In this document: positions 32,285 to 42,700 of the stretch, in pieces | Position numbering within the stretch: the stretch's first letter is position 1 | How the letters are laid out: each line of letters opens with the position of its first letter | Assembly (NCBI GenBank): GCA_015227615.1 | Contig: JAALGZ010000037.1 | Span: forward strand, 1 to 64,000 | Direction of reading: 5' to 3' | DNA: 64,000 bases | Source of the DNA: Labyrinthula sp. Ha | Taxonomy: Eukaryota > Sar > Bigyra > Labyrinthulida > Labyrinthulaceae | Notes under the pieces: model-generated | What the model was told of the DNA's origin: nothing | Seen by the model: only the letters and a program-made list of their open reading frames with translations | The model's database searches: none | Translations under genes and position numbers: made by a program

Positions 32285-34100
32285 TGGAAACAATTATTTA
32301 CGATAGGGTTCGCGGCAAATTTCATTTACCGGACGAGGTTGTGTCATCATCCAAGTCGGTACGAAAGCAGTGTGATGAGATAAACACCCACCTGTAGAGC
32401 GATGTATGGATGGGACTATTTCTGGTTTCTAGCACATTGTTTCTTCTAATACTGACTAAAGTTTAAACGAATGCTAAGAAGTTGCGAAAAGAATTATTAG
32501 TTTATTCATAGAAAACTGTTACTTGGATATTAAATATTAGTATATTATTATTCTATTTTATGCGTTGAACTTGCTCTTGGACTATTTGTTATTATACACC
32601 TCTATTTTCTATGCGTTGTTTCTTTTGCTTCTATTCCTTCAAAATGACTGTAAATTATTAAAGTTCCAATTTTTGCGTTTCCAAAATCCAGCTTCACTGG
32701 TTGGACATTTGATCCCATTCCTGATAATACCTCTCCTTTCTGTTTACTTACTATTAACTTATTTTTTTTCTCTTTGATATGGCGATGGATCAAATTTACT
32801 TAGCGTTCTTACTCTCACTTCTTTTTCATGATCCGATTGTTGCACACACTGTTGTGCTACTGCAGTTGAAGCCCAACCATATGCTTTTATTATTTGATTA
32901 TTTGTAGCCCCATTAAGAGGTAATATTGTAGCATCTGTGCTCCTGAAGCTGTGGTGCATGCATTCATCTTGATCTAGAAAATTAAAAAGCAGTATTTTTG
33001 CTAGATTTTGAAACCAGGTTTTACCTCTTCTATTTTTTACAAAATCTTAAAAACGCTCTACATTTCCTGGGTTAAAATGGGGATACCCTTCTCTCTTGAG
33101 TTTAACTAAGTGGGTTATGTCTCTCTTGAAAAAACTTACCTGAAAGGGATCTTCAATGAAGAATTCTGTTTAATCAACACGAGTTATCACTGTTTCAAGA
33201 AAAATGACCACTTTTCCTGCTTTCACTCAAACTCTCCACTCTCTATTCTTAATGCATACATTTACCCCACTCTTAGAGCACCATAGTATGCTACTAGGAT
33301 CGTACCTTTTCCTGGATGTCCATGATATTTTCATTTTTGCTCTTTTCTACATAACTAAGCACTTTTTGTTGGCAAAAGGTTTTGCTTTCTGTTGTTTTAT
33401 GTATCTTTCTTCGCCATTAAGCCAGCTGGTTACAATGGTTCAAAAAAAAGCTCCTAAATTGATGGATTTTCTCTCGCACAGTCTCTTCAACATGGTTTTT
33501 TTCCTCTGCAATGAACTTGATGCCTTACATTCTTTTTTCCAATGCACTAGAAAAGCCAGAAAATGCTTCGATCCACCTTTTCCCCTCCGTTCTTATAGAT
33601 AAACTTTTTAAAAGTAATTCAAGTATTCAAATATCTACTGCGGAGTTTCTTCAGAATAATATCCTCGTGCCTTTCCTCCTTCAAACTTTTCTTATACTTC
33701 TGATCTTGTTCCTGGTCTTAATTAGGCTTACTTTTACCATTTTCTCATCTTTTTTATCCTTTTTCTTGAACTTTTCATGACAACAGGCATTTTTTTTATT
33801 GTTTTGTTTTTTCTTTTTAATTTCTTTTGATTGTTCACACAATTTGAGCTCAAGTTTGACTTGTAATAAAATTTACGGATTGAGTTCGAGCAAAACTATG
33901 CACTTTCCTTCGGTTTTCCGTTGAATTATGGGATGCGATTGGTTGAATTCGAATATTTACTGGATGGGGGACGAAATTGGGTTTTTACAAGATCAGTCAT
34001 CGATAAAATCCGATGGGTTTCTTACGATTAAAGTCCACCGTAATATCGACTCTACAGGATATGTGGCTACTAGAATATTTTCGAACGAAGAACCTATGAA
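32285..34100 (-). mobile_element. Crypton-like tyrosine-recombinase element, copy B (inverted)
   Basis: The minus-strand counterpart of copy A. The best-preserved part, at 32759-32959 (minus), reads MHHSFRSTDATILPLNG then YGWASTAVAQQCVQQS, aligning without gaps to copy A's C-terminal block. Upstream (about 33040-33170) FFIEDPFQVSFFKRD and REGYPHFNPGNVERF align to copy A's middle block. Similarity continues through non-coding ends: a TTTGCTCGAACTC block (about 33880-33895 here, 27941-27953 in A) on one side and a TTTCGTACCGA block with AACCTCGT (32335-32365 here, 29455-29490 in A) on the other. Both arms share the same interruption between the middle and C-terminal blocks. The C-terminal Tyr seen in A is a Cys here. 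Confidence 0.75.
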
Positions 34101-34834
34101 TGTGGTTAACGTTGGTGATGTTTCTCTATAGGAAGGTGCTCCGGAGATTTTTTTTCCCAGTTACCCCTACACATTACATTTAAATTTATATCCTTCTCCT
34201 AAGTAAAGTTTCAAGGACAAATGAGCTATAATCATGAAACAATTTCGTTTCAGCTCAAGTAATGAACCAAGCGTCACAAAGTTTTACTTAGCTAAACAAT
34301 ATGGGACTTAATTACAATAAGGTCGTCACATTGTCACACGATCAAAGCTCAACACCTCTGTACACACTTCATTTCACACTCGACTACACATGCACGCTCT
34401 TCGCTTACTAAAATTTAAAGAAACTAATAAAAAAACTTCCTTTTCCTAGCTCTACCAGATTTCATTAATTCTTGCTGTTTCTAGATAAGACTTTTTTAAA
34501 ACTTGTTACTTAGCTCTCGATATTCCATTTTTTAGGAACTTAATAAGAAAAATAAATAATTCTTGAACTTTTGATTCTTCCTCAAGTCCTTGATCGATTC
34601 TTGTAAACCCCAAGAAATGCTCTCGAATCATTCTCGTTTCCCGAAATTTATTGATTCTTGAATCTCAAAATATGATTCAACGGAAAAACACTTTTTTTTC
34701 TTTCATTTAAAAATAATTTATCAAAATTAGATCGACTACAAAATGTATTTTTTTAAACTGTTCTAAAAAAAAATAATCTGAAATATTGTCCAAATTGTCC
34801 ATAATTTATCTCCCTAAAAACTAAGACTGAAAAG
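34101..34834. other. Upstream region of the MOB-like gene
   Basis: AT-rich; no gene recognised. Presumed promoter region of the gene starting at 34835. Confidence 0.5.
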
Positions 34835-35664
34835 ATGCTTCAACGAAATACAAACAAAAAATCAAAGTATATTTCCCTTTCTTCTCCTCATTTAGACCTA
34901 CAAAAAACTCTACTGGAACAGTTGCTTTTCATGTAGCTCCCAAACCAGGTCAATCTGCACCCCCTAATAATCTCTCCACAAGACGTTCAAAATACAGAGA
35001 ATCACTTGCAGCTACTAAATCAGCTCAAATTTCAGGACATGAACTTTTTCTTTCAACTCAAGTACCTGATCTTACAGATGAAGATCGTTTATATATGTCC
35101 CCTGAAGAATTAGAAGATGCAGAATTTGAATGGTTAGCTGAAAATACAGTTGATTTTTTTAATGAAGTAGAAGTTATGCTTGAAATGTTATCATATGCAA
35201 ATTCTTCTTGGGAAGATGCTTGTGAAAGTGGATTACTTGAAAATAATGGATATCCACCAAATAGAAAATATTTATGGAAAATGCATCCAAGAAATCCACC
35301 AGAAGAGTTACCAGTAAGAGATTATATTGAAGTTGTTTTAGAATGGATTAAACAAAGAGTTATGGATGAGGATATTTTTCCTATGGATGAAGATACAGAA
35401 TTTCCAGGAAATTTTCGTAAAATAGTTGAAAAAATAATGCAACGTTTATTTAGGGTATTTGCTATTGTTTATTCAAATCCTTTATTAAGTGGAATAAAAG
35501 AAGGAAAAAGAGAAAACCAACAAATAGTTCATTTAAAAAGAGTTTTTAAACACTTTATGTATTTTTGTTGGGAATGGGAACTTATTTCAAATAAAGAAAC
35601 TGATTGTATTTATCATGTTGTTGATCCTTTGTATAGAAGCTTTGAAAAAGACAGAGAAGATTAA
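34835..35664 (+). CDS. MOB-family kinase adaptor with a 29-nt intron
   Basis: Exon 1 34835-34866, intron 34867-34895 (GTATAT...TTTAG, 29 nt), exon 2 34896-35664, giving 266 residues starting MLQRNTNKKSKPTKN. Matches to the MOB fold: EWLAENTVDFFNEVEVM (MOB1 has WVAVNTVDFFNQ), a YLWKMHPRNPPEELPVRDYI segment, VEKIMQRLFRVFAIVYSNP, and the terminal helix HLKRVFKHFMYFCWEWELI. MOB proteins bind and activate NDR/LATS kinases in Hippo and mitotic-exit signalling. The usual zinc ligands are not evident: only one Cys where MOB1 has CxxxxC, and the HxYxxH pair reads I-V-Y-S-N-P. The fold could be stabilised differently or binding changed. It overlaps the convergent kinase gene by 4 nt. MOB subfamily is not assigned. 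Confidence 0.8.
34867..34895 (+). other. 29-nt spliceosomal intron of the MOB-like gene
   Basis: GTATAT...TTTAG with a pyrimidine-rich interior. Joining the flanking exons in phase 2 links an ATG exon of 32 nt to the long frame. Confidence 0.75.
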
Positions 35665-36788
35665 CTTGATAATACTTTTCTCCATAAATTTTCTACTTTT
35701 TTCCAATGTTCAAGCTTTTCTTTATCATTCCAATAATTTATACATTCATTTATATCTTTTTGTCTTAAAATTTCATTTAATCCAATTCTTCTCCACGGTT
35801 TTAATACTAAACATCTTTTAACAACTTTCAATAATCTCTTATGTCTTCTACTTAGTTCTTCTTCTCCTGGAATAAGAACTTTTGTAATATCTATTTGTTT
35901 AGCACTTTCATAAAACTCTTCAAGTGTTGATAAATGTATATTTATTGTATCTATTAAACGTGGAAAATATGGATTTATTCCATTTAATAGATATAATATA
36001 ATAATTCCAACTTCCCAAATATCAACATGAGTTCCTATTCTTTTTTCTGTCATAAGAACAACTTCTGGTGAAAGATATTCATTTGTTCCTATTGGATATA
36101 ATTTTTCTATAATAAGTTGTCTTTTTATTATTTTTGGTTCAAGTGAACAAGCTGTTCCAAAATCACTTAATTTTATTGAACCATCTGAAAAACATAATAA
36201 ATTTTGTTCTTTTAAATCCCTATGACAATAATTTAATTTATGTAAATGTTCAAGTGCTAAAAGAAGTGGAGTAATTAAATAAATTACCAAAGAAGAAGGT
36301 AAATTTACAGGTTGTTCATAATATTTTTGTTTTTGAAGAAGAGATTGTAGATCTCCAAGTTCAGAAAGTTCAGTTACAATATGATAATGACCTGAGTTTA
36401 TATATGAAGTATAAAATTTTAATATATGAGGATGCGTTGCAAGGTTTAATATATGTATTTCTTTTTGTACATCTTTTCTTTTTGTTGCAATTGTTGGTTC
36501 ATTAAGTGCTGAAAAAGAATTTAAAGATATTCCAAGTTTTTGTTTTTGTAGTTTTATTTTTTTTATTGCTACTGGTTTCCAAGTTGAAATGTCGGAAAGG
36601 TACAATTCAGCTGAATATACTATTGAAGAAGCACCAGAAGATATCTCAACTTCATTTCTTATACGTGGAGAAGATGATTGAAATGAATTAGATGTTGTAT
36701 GAGTACGTTTTGGGGCTCTTTTAATTGTAGATACCAAATTATTTACACTTGAGTAAATACTTGTTCTTCTTCGTCTTAAGTTTTCCAT
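35661..36788 (-). CDS. STE20/GCK-like serine/threonine protein kinase
   Basis: A 375-residue protein beginning with ATG at 36788. After a basic, Ser/Thr-rich 45-residue head comes a kinase domain: a glycine-poor ATP loop (SSGASSIVYSA, 50-60), VAIKKI with the ATP-anchoring Lys at 76, E110 in helix C, HRDLKEQNLL at 189-198 (catalytic Asp 191), DFG at 209-211, GTNEYLSPEVV with SPE in place of APE, and D256 (helix F). All catalytic residues are present, so it should be active. The loop after VAIK is enlarged by an insertion (around 80-105). The general pattern is STE20/GCK, possibly OSR1/FRAY- or MST-like, but subfamily assignment by eye is uncertain. No SARAH or CNH domain is visible. It is convergent with the MOB-like gene, whose stop codon overlaps its own. 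Confidence 0.82.
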   Translation of the reverse strand: MENLRRRRTSIYSSVNNLVSTIKRAPKRTHTTSNSFQSSSPRIRNEVEISSGASSIVYSAELYLSDISTWKPVAIKKIKLQKQKLGISLNSFSALNEPTIATKRKDVQKEIHILNLATHPHILKFYTSYINSGHYHIVTELSELGDLQSLLQKQKYYEQPVNLPSSLVIYLITPLLLALEHLHKLNYCHRDLKEQNLLCFSDGSIKLSDFGTACSLEPKIIKRQLIIEKLYPIGTNEYLSPEVVLMTEKRIGTHVDIWEVGIIILYLLNGINPYFPRLIDTINIHLSTLEEFYESAKQIDITKVLIPGEEELSRRHKRLLKVVKRCLVLKPWRRIGLNEILRQKDINECINYWNDKEKLEHWKKVENLWRKVLSS

Positions 36789-39700
36789 ATTTCATATGAA
36801 TTCTTCTGATTCTTTTTCTTGCCGGGAAATAAGAGTGACTCGATACTAGGCAACTGTATTTTAATTCATGTGCCTTGATGAAAAGTGACCTGGTCGAGGG
36901 TTAATCCGGGGTAATGTACAACTGTGATTTTATATATTAATTTAAATTATTTAATATATTAATACTTAATGGTAGAATTTATTAATAAAAAAAATATATA
37001 TTATATTATCAAAGTTTTATTTTCTTAATAGAACTTTTATCATACTTTTATTAGGGAAATTTTATGTTTTTGTGTGTTTTCTACAAAATAATTTTGAAAT
37101 AAGAAAAGAAAAGAGAAGATTAATAAACAGAGAACCTATGTGGAGCAAGGAAAACAAGATTTAATGTTATATTAATTAGAAATATTTATTTCACAATATC
37201 TTACAGTGTGTTCTACTTGATTAGTGCTCATGCTTTTAACAGTTCGAAGTTTTAGTTCTGTAAGAAGAGGTAATCAATTTAAGGAGTTCAGAAATCTAAT
37301 GTTTAAAACTATTCTTGTTTAAGCTTTGAGAAAGACATGACTAGAATATCAAAAGAATATCCTAGAAAACGTTGCTCGCAAAAAAAGTGGTTTCATGTCT
37401 TATGCTGTATTAAAAACTAACACTAACCTTGAAATGAGCCCCAAAAATATTGTTAATTAGTAAGAAACAGGGTTCGACTATTATAATTACCTCTACCCCT
37501 TTGATAACGTCTTACTCGCTTTTTCTGCTCGAAAAGCTTTTGTCAACTTTAGGTTTTGCTTTTCTTTGAAGATTGGAAATTGACATGTTAAAAAATTTTG
37601 TGCAAGAAATTTCTAAATACATTTTTATACCTCAAGCAGAATAGAAAGGAATAATCTTTATGTACTGATCAATTTAGTTTGACGCTTTCACAATTTGAAA
37701 ATAGGCTAGTCTCTTATAATTAACTTATTTCTTCCCAAATTGTAAATAAAGTAGGTAATAATTAACCCCAAAAGAATACCTTCAAAATCAATTTATTCAA
37801 TGCCCAATAGAGTTTTCTCTACATCCTCTTGATTGTTTATACTACGGCGAGAGCTGGATATGTTTATGATCTATCCCTAGACTTCTATTGCTTACGAAAA
37901 TCTTATGCAAAAGAGGTATTTAGCCGGAGAAGAGATTTTTGTAACACGGTTCTACTAGGATAAGGAGCACAGAGATACTCTTACTTTGCTTGTAGTCTTT
38001 ATCGATAATTGAATTTGTATAATTTGCGCTCTAAAACTTCTACATTTCCTAATAACGTTTGGTAGCTTTGGCCCAAAGCTGGAATTATCTGTGGATCAGT
38101 ACACTTTACCTATGTTGTTTGATTCTCTTGGTTTCTTACTGTATTTTCTTCTCATAATCTAAATATATTGAAACTATATCGCCTAATCTTTTGGTTTTTC
38201 ATGAAATTTAGTAGCTAAGATTGGTTTGTCGGTATTCGGTAGAAATACTCGAACAACTTCTTAAGAAGTTAGTTGTAACTATATTGGCAAAAAATTGTCA
38301 TATTACTGTGGTTATTTAATCAATGAAAAGATTATGGATCCAGAAAACAAGAAATGATATCTCTGGAAAAAAATTCTGAACATGGAAAATTCAAAAACCT
38401 CAAGGCTTTCTGAACTTCTCATCAACATATTCCCGAAAACCTAAAATTTAAAAAACCGATCAAGAACTATTTCGAAAGATATATCTAGCAACAAGAAATG
38501 CAAAAAGTTTGTAAAGCACACGAGTGTGTCAGTTTTCCTTTTTTTTGCTTGTTGGAATTTATCACACTGTATTTAGAGAAAAAAAAGGAAAAAAGATGTC
38601 GACCAAATAGTTGGGCTTGAATCTAATAACAATTTGAAGTATGCTGTGGTAAATATATAAATTGTTTTTCTTTTAATTAAATTAGAGAGTGAAGAATGAC
38701 TTGCTCTATTGTCTTGGGCTTTGGTTTCACTGCTGTGTGTCCATATTTGCTAAAAGTTTATGTTTGAACTTGGTTAAGACCAAAAAATACTTTAATACTT
38801 CCGAATTAACAGTTAATTAGTAAAAGAATCATATGGTAAAGCTCTATAACCTGTAAGAAAAACCCAGTTAGTAAATCTAAAGTTTATCTTCTCTGTCCAT
38901 GAAATTTCAACGAATTCTTATAACTAAGACCAGTTAAATTTAATACTTACTTTGATTAACGATGCAAACTGTAGTGGGAAATTCGGAAATGACCGGAAAG
39001 GCATTAAGTGGAAAATGATGCCAACACAACAGGAATGTATGTATAAGGGGAATCAGGAACAGGGCTTCCTGGAAAACAATTTGTCAATTCTCTCAAATCC
39101 AAATCATATTAATAAGTTAATAACGAAGCACAGAATGAGTGTACTTATGTCCAAAACTCTTGTCCCTCAATCGGCCAAATTATCGCCTCGCAACAACCTT
39201 CTTCCCCTAAAAGATATGTAAGCATATATTACTGAGCCATCCCAACCTAAGAAAGTACAAATATTTTAACATACTGAATAAGAAAGTTCACCGAAACTCT
39301 TGAGAAGGGTCAATGCCTTCGTTAACCATTTTCACAACAACAGTTAATTAATTATCTTCTATAGAAAGTAAATATTGCTTTGATCTAAAACCATCAATAT
39401 TTTATTATTATTATCATTCCAACGTAGACGTCTTCCTTAAGGTTGGTAGATAATGATTGTTGACGTACAATAAAAAGAAAAATACCTATATTTTATACTT
39501 AAATAACTGTAATTTCTACTCAGGCTACAATATACTTAAGACTTTGTACATCTAAAAAGATTAATTTGGAGACGATCATAGGAGGATCCTATCATTCATG
39601 TAATTCTTAGCACTATGGTTATAATTAGGAAGGGGGTTTCTCGCTAACTATTTGGTGGTTATTATCTATTTTGTTTGTCTTATTCATAAATAGAAATAAT

Positions 39701-42700
39701 TTTTTAGGAATTCTGTGCTATGGAACACTGATTATCATTAAACACTTTTTAAGATTTGATAAATACATTCTTGTAACTAATAACCTGTGATTAGGTATTA
39801 AATTAAGGAATTCTATAATAAGCCCCTTGAATTAGACAGCACAGTTTAGATTCACTCAGTTTTAGACTGTTTCTGAGTAAGAGCATCATTTCTACAGATA
39901 TTGATACTTGTCAAGATTCAAAGATCTTACTAAATTGCTAATTTATCCAATATCACAAGACCGATGTAATAATTAGTTGGCATAGTTATTCTGAGTCAAC
40001 TGTAAATTATTATCCAATAAGTTTAATACCGTTCTTTTTTGTTTTATGACCAAGATAGAATATCAATAAATTAATTTTGGATGAGTTTTACCAGCATACA
40101 TGTATGTAAACGAGTGATATTGCAGTTGCTTTTAATGTATTTGAAATTAGTGTCTTGGGGTTATGAAGAGATCTTAGAGTGCGATCTTCTTTAGCTCTTA
40201 GTTTTTTATTTGTGTATTTACCATTAGATTCAGCGGTAACCATTCCCACTCTTTCATGCTTAACGTTTTATAAAGTATTGAATGATTTTCGTATGATGGT
40301 TTATATATATATATATATATATTATGTAATTCTATCTAAATAATAGTTATTATTGTACAGCTCTTAGAGATTTATGCCATAGGTACTAATTTAGGCGCTA
40401 ATGTTTAGTTTGCTTCATGTTCTATAATGTACGATAGCTTTATATTGCATGCTGAAATTCTTTTTAGATATCCGGCGGTTATCTTAAGGTTTTGCATACT
40501 AGCAGCATTAACAATTGTAAAAATTATGAATTTAAATGTCTTGATAATTTAAGCTCTAGAATCCTTGAAAAAACCGTATAATCGATAACAAAATGCATTT
40601 GGCAAATACGAGCTGTTCTTTCTGTAAAGCACAAGGTTTATCCAGAAGAATGGAATATTATTTTATTCGTATGCGATCTATCGAAGAATTTTGTATGTTC
40701 ACAAAGTTCATATAAATACTCAAGGTAAACATACCGAAATAGGTGTAATAGTTGTATCATTTCCAAATCCGCAAATCATTATATCTGATACACATGTCTA
40801 TTCTTCAAAATCTGATTGAAAAATAATAATTTTATATCGAACGTACTCAATAACAGCTCCAAGAATTTTAATATCCTGCGCTGAAATATAAAATTCCTAT
40901 AGTTTGTTGTTCATTGCACCAAGAGCTAGAGTATTTTGAAATAGTAATCAGCATTAGAAGTATAAAATACGTTATGTCTTTGTTTTTGGCTTTTTCAAAA
41001 TAAATAGTGAATATTATTTAACTATCTTAAACATGAATATCGCATAGAGAACTTAATTAATTTTTTTACCCAACATATAATGGAGAATATATATCATGAC
41101 TCTTTGCAACCTGTCTATAACCAAGATCTGTATATATTTGGCCATTTCTTTTAGTAACTAAGAATTTAACGTTTTCAAGGGTGATAAAGTAATAATGCAC
41201 CTGTCAACAACTCTTCAACCACAATAATTTGAAATCAAAATCGGATTCTCTCGATTTCTAAATGTGGTCAATATCTTATCTAACAATATTTTTTAAATTA
41301 CTGAGTTTTCTTTCACGATTTAGTTTCTGAGCATGGAAATATATAACTGGATATTTTATTCAATCATAAATAATCTCGACAATGATCTGGTCAATAATTT
41401 GGTCAAAGTAGCTGAATACTAAACGAGTATGTCTATGGGCACTGCAAGGTAATAACATTTGATTCAAGAAGCAATATAAACTTGATTATACTCTTGCCTT
41501 CTTATCATGTATTTCTTTTTTTATCGTTGGCTAAGAATGGCTCGGTATATTTTTTTAGTTCTCTCCATTAGAGGTAATATAATTTATCTAATACAGAGTG
41601 CTTTTTCAAAGTAAAAGTAAATTTCTTCGTAGAATTTTTGGTTTGAATTGGATCTATGAAACTGGCGACCCTTTGATTGAAATTATGGCTGCCTCTTTAT
41701 CATCTTAAAATCTTTAAAAAATTACACATTACCATATGAGTTTATTTTGGTTTGTCTTAAAGAATGATTTGAAATTTTGATCTAGTTTCTGATGGTGAAA
41801 AAGCCTTGCTGGAAATTTATTTAATTCTGTTTATTTTTTTTGTTTATTTTATAAGATTGTATCAATGTTATAACAGTCTATTAAACCAATATTTGAATGG
41901 TTTAAATATTGCGTTGGCTGCAACGCATATGTATCTTTAGGACCTTATCAAGGCTAATTTCTGCGATTATCATACTATTTGGTTGATCGATACAAATTGG
42001 TTGTGCTAAATTGTTAATGATTGCTCCAGTCTTAGGGCTGGGGTTCGTTTTCGTGTATAACGATACTCATTGTACAAGGATTCCTTACATTTTGGAATTT
42101 GTTCTATGATGTTAATAGAGCTTAAGGTATTTTGTAATTTACAGTAATAACGGTAAGTACAATAGTTTTTAATGAAATTGGAATCATTAACCGGATGATA
42201 GTTTTTTCGATAATTGCATCTGGACATCTAATTTTCTCCTCGCTTTTATTCTGTATTTTCTGGACTATAAACCTTATTACTTCATCTTCACCTTTTCACT
42301 ACCAAACCTAATTAGAACAATATTGGGTGCTTAATGACTCCGATAAGTAGCGCACAATCAGCGATAAAATTAATTCAAGTAAAATCCTCTTTCCCGTGTT
42401 CAAAACCCTTCTGAGTAGTTAATGATGGCATGCTGTTTTTACAGAAACTATATGTTGTTATTTTTGGTTATGCTTGTTATATTCTAACTTCAATTAGAAT
42501 GGAAAAGTTCTTTTTTTTGTGAATCTACGAAAATATTTGCGCATAGTTTTGCTTTACATACTTATCATACTTCACGTTACCTTCACGCTAGCTTTATTCA
42601 GTGAAACTCCAAAGTATTGACCAACCACAATAATAGTAAGAACTTTCATTGCAAACTTTCGACAATCTATCGTAAATCACGGAACGATGAAACGAAGTTT

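Noticed and set aside
29060-33000. Inverted repeats considered as an assembly artefact or palindrome.
   Set aside because: The arms differ at many positions and are separated by a unique spacer, so they are a genuine diverged pair.
33204-33780. Plus-strand open frames rich in Phe/Leu with apparent membrane segments.
   Set aside because: They are antisense to Crypton-like copy B, and copy A has a matching antisense frame at 28281-28505; they are shadows.
33928-34131. 67-codon plus-strand frame starting MGCDWLNSN.
   Set aside because: Lies in the outer non-coding part of Crypton-like copy B; the corresponding part of copy A does not keep the frame open.
38952-39221. 89-codon frame in the gene-poor region.
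   Set aside because: No motif, no signal peptide, no intron evidence; plausible as chance or as an unrecognisable remnant.
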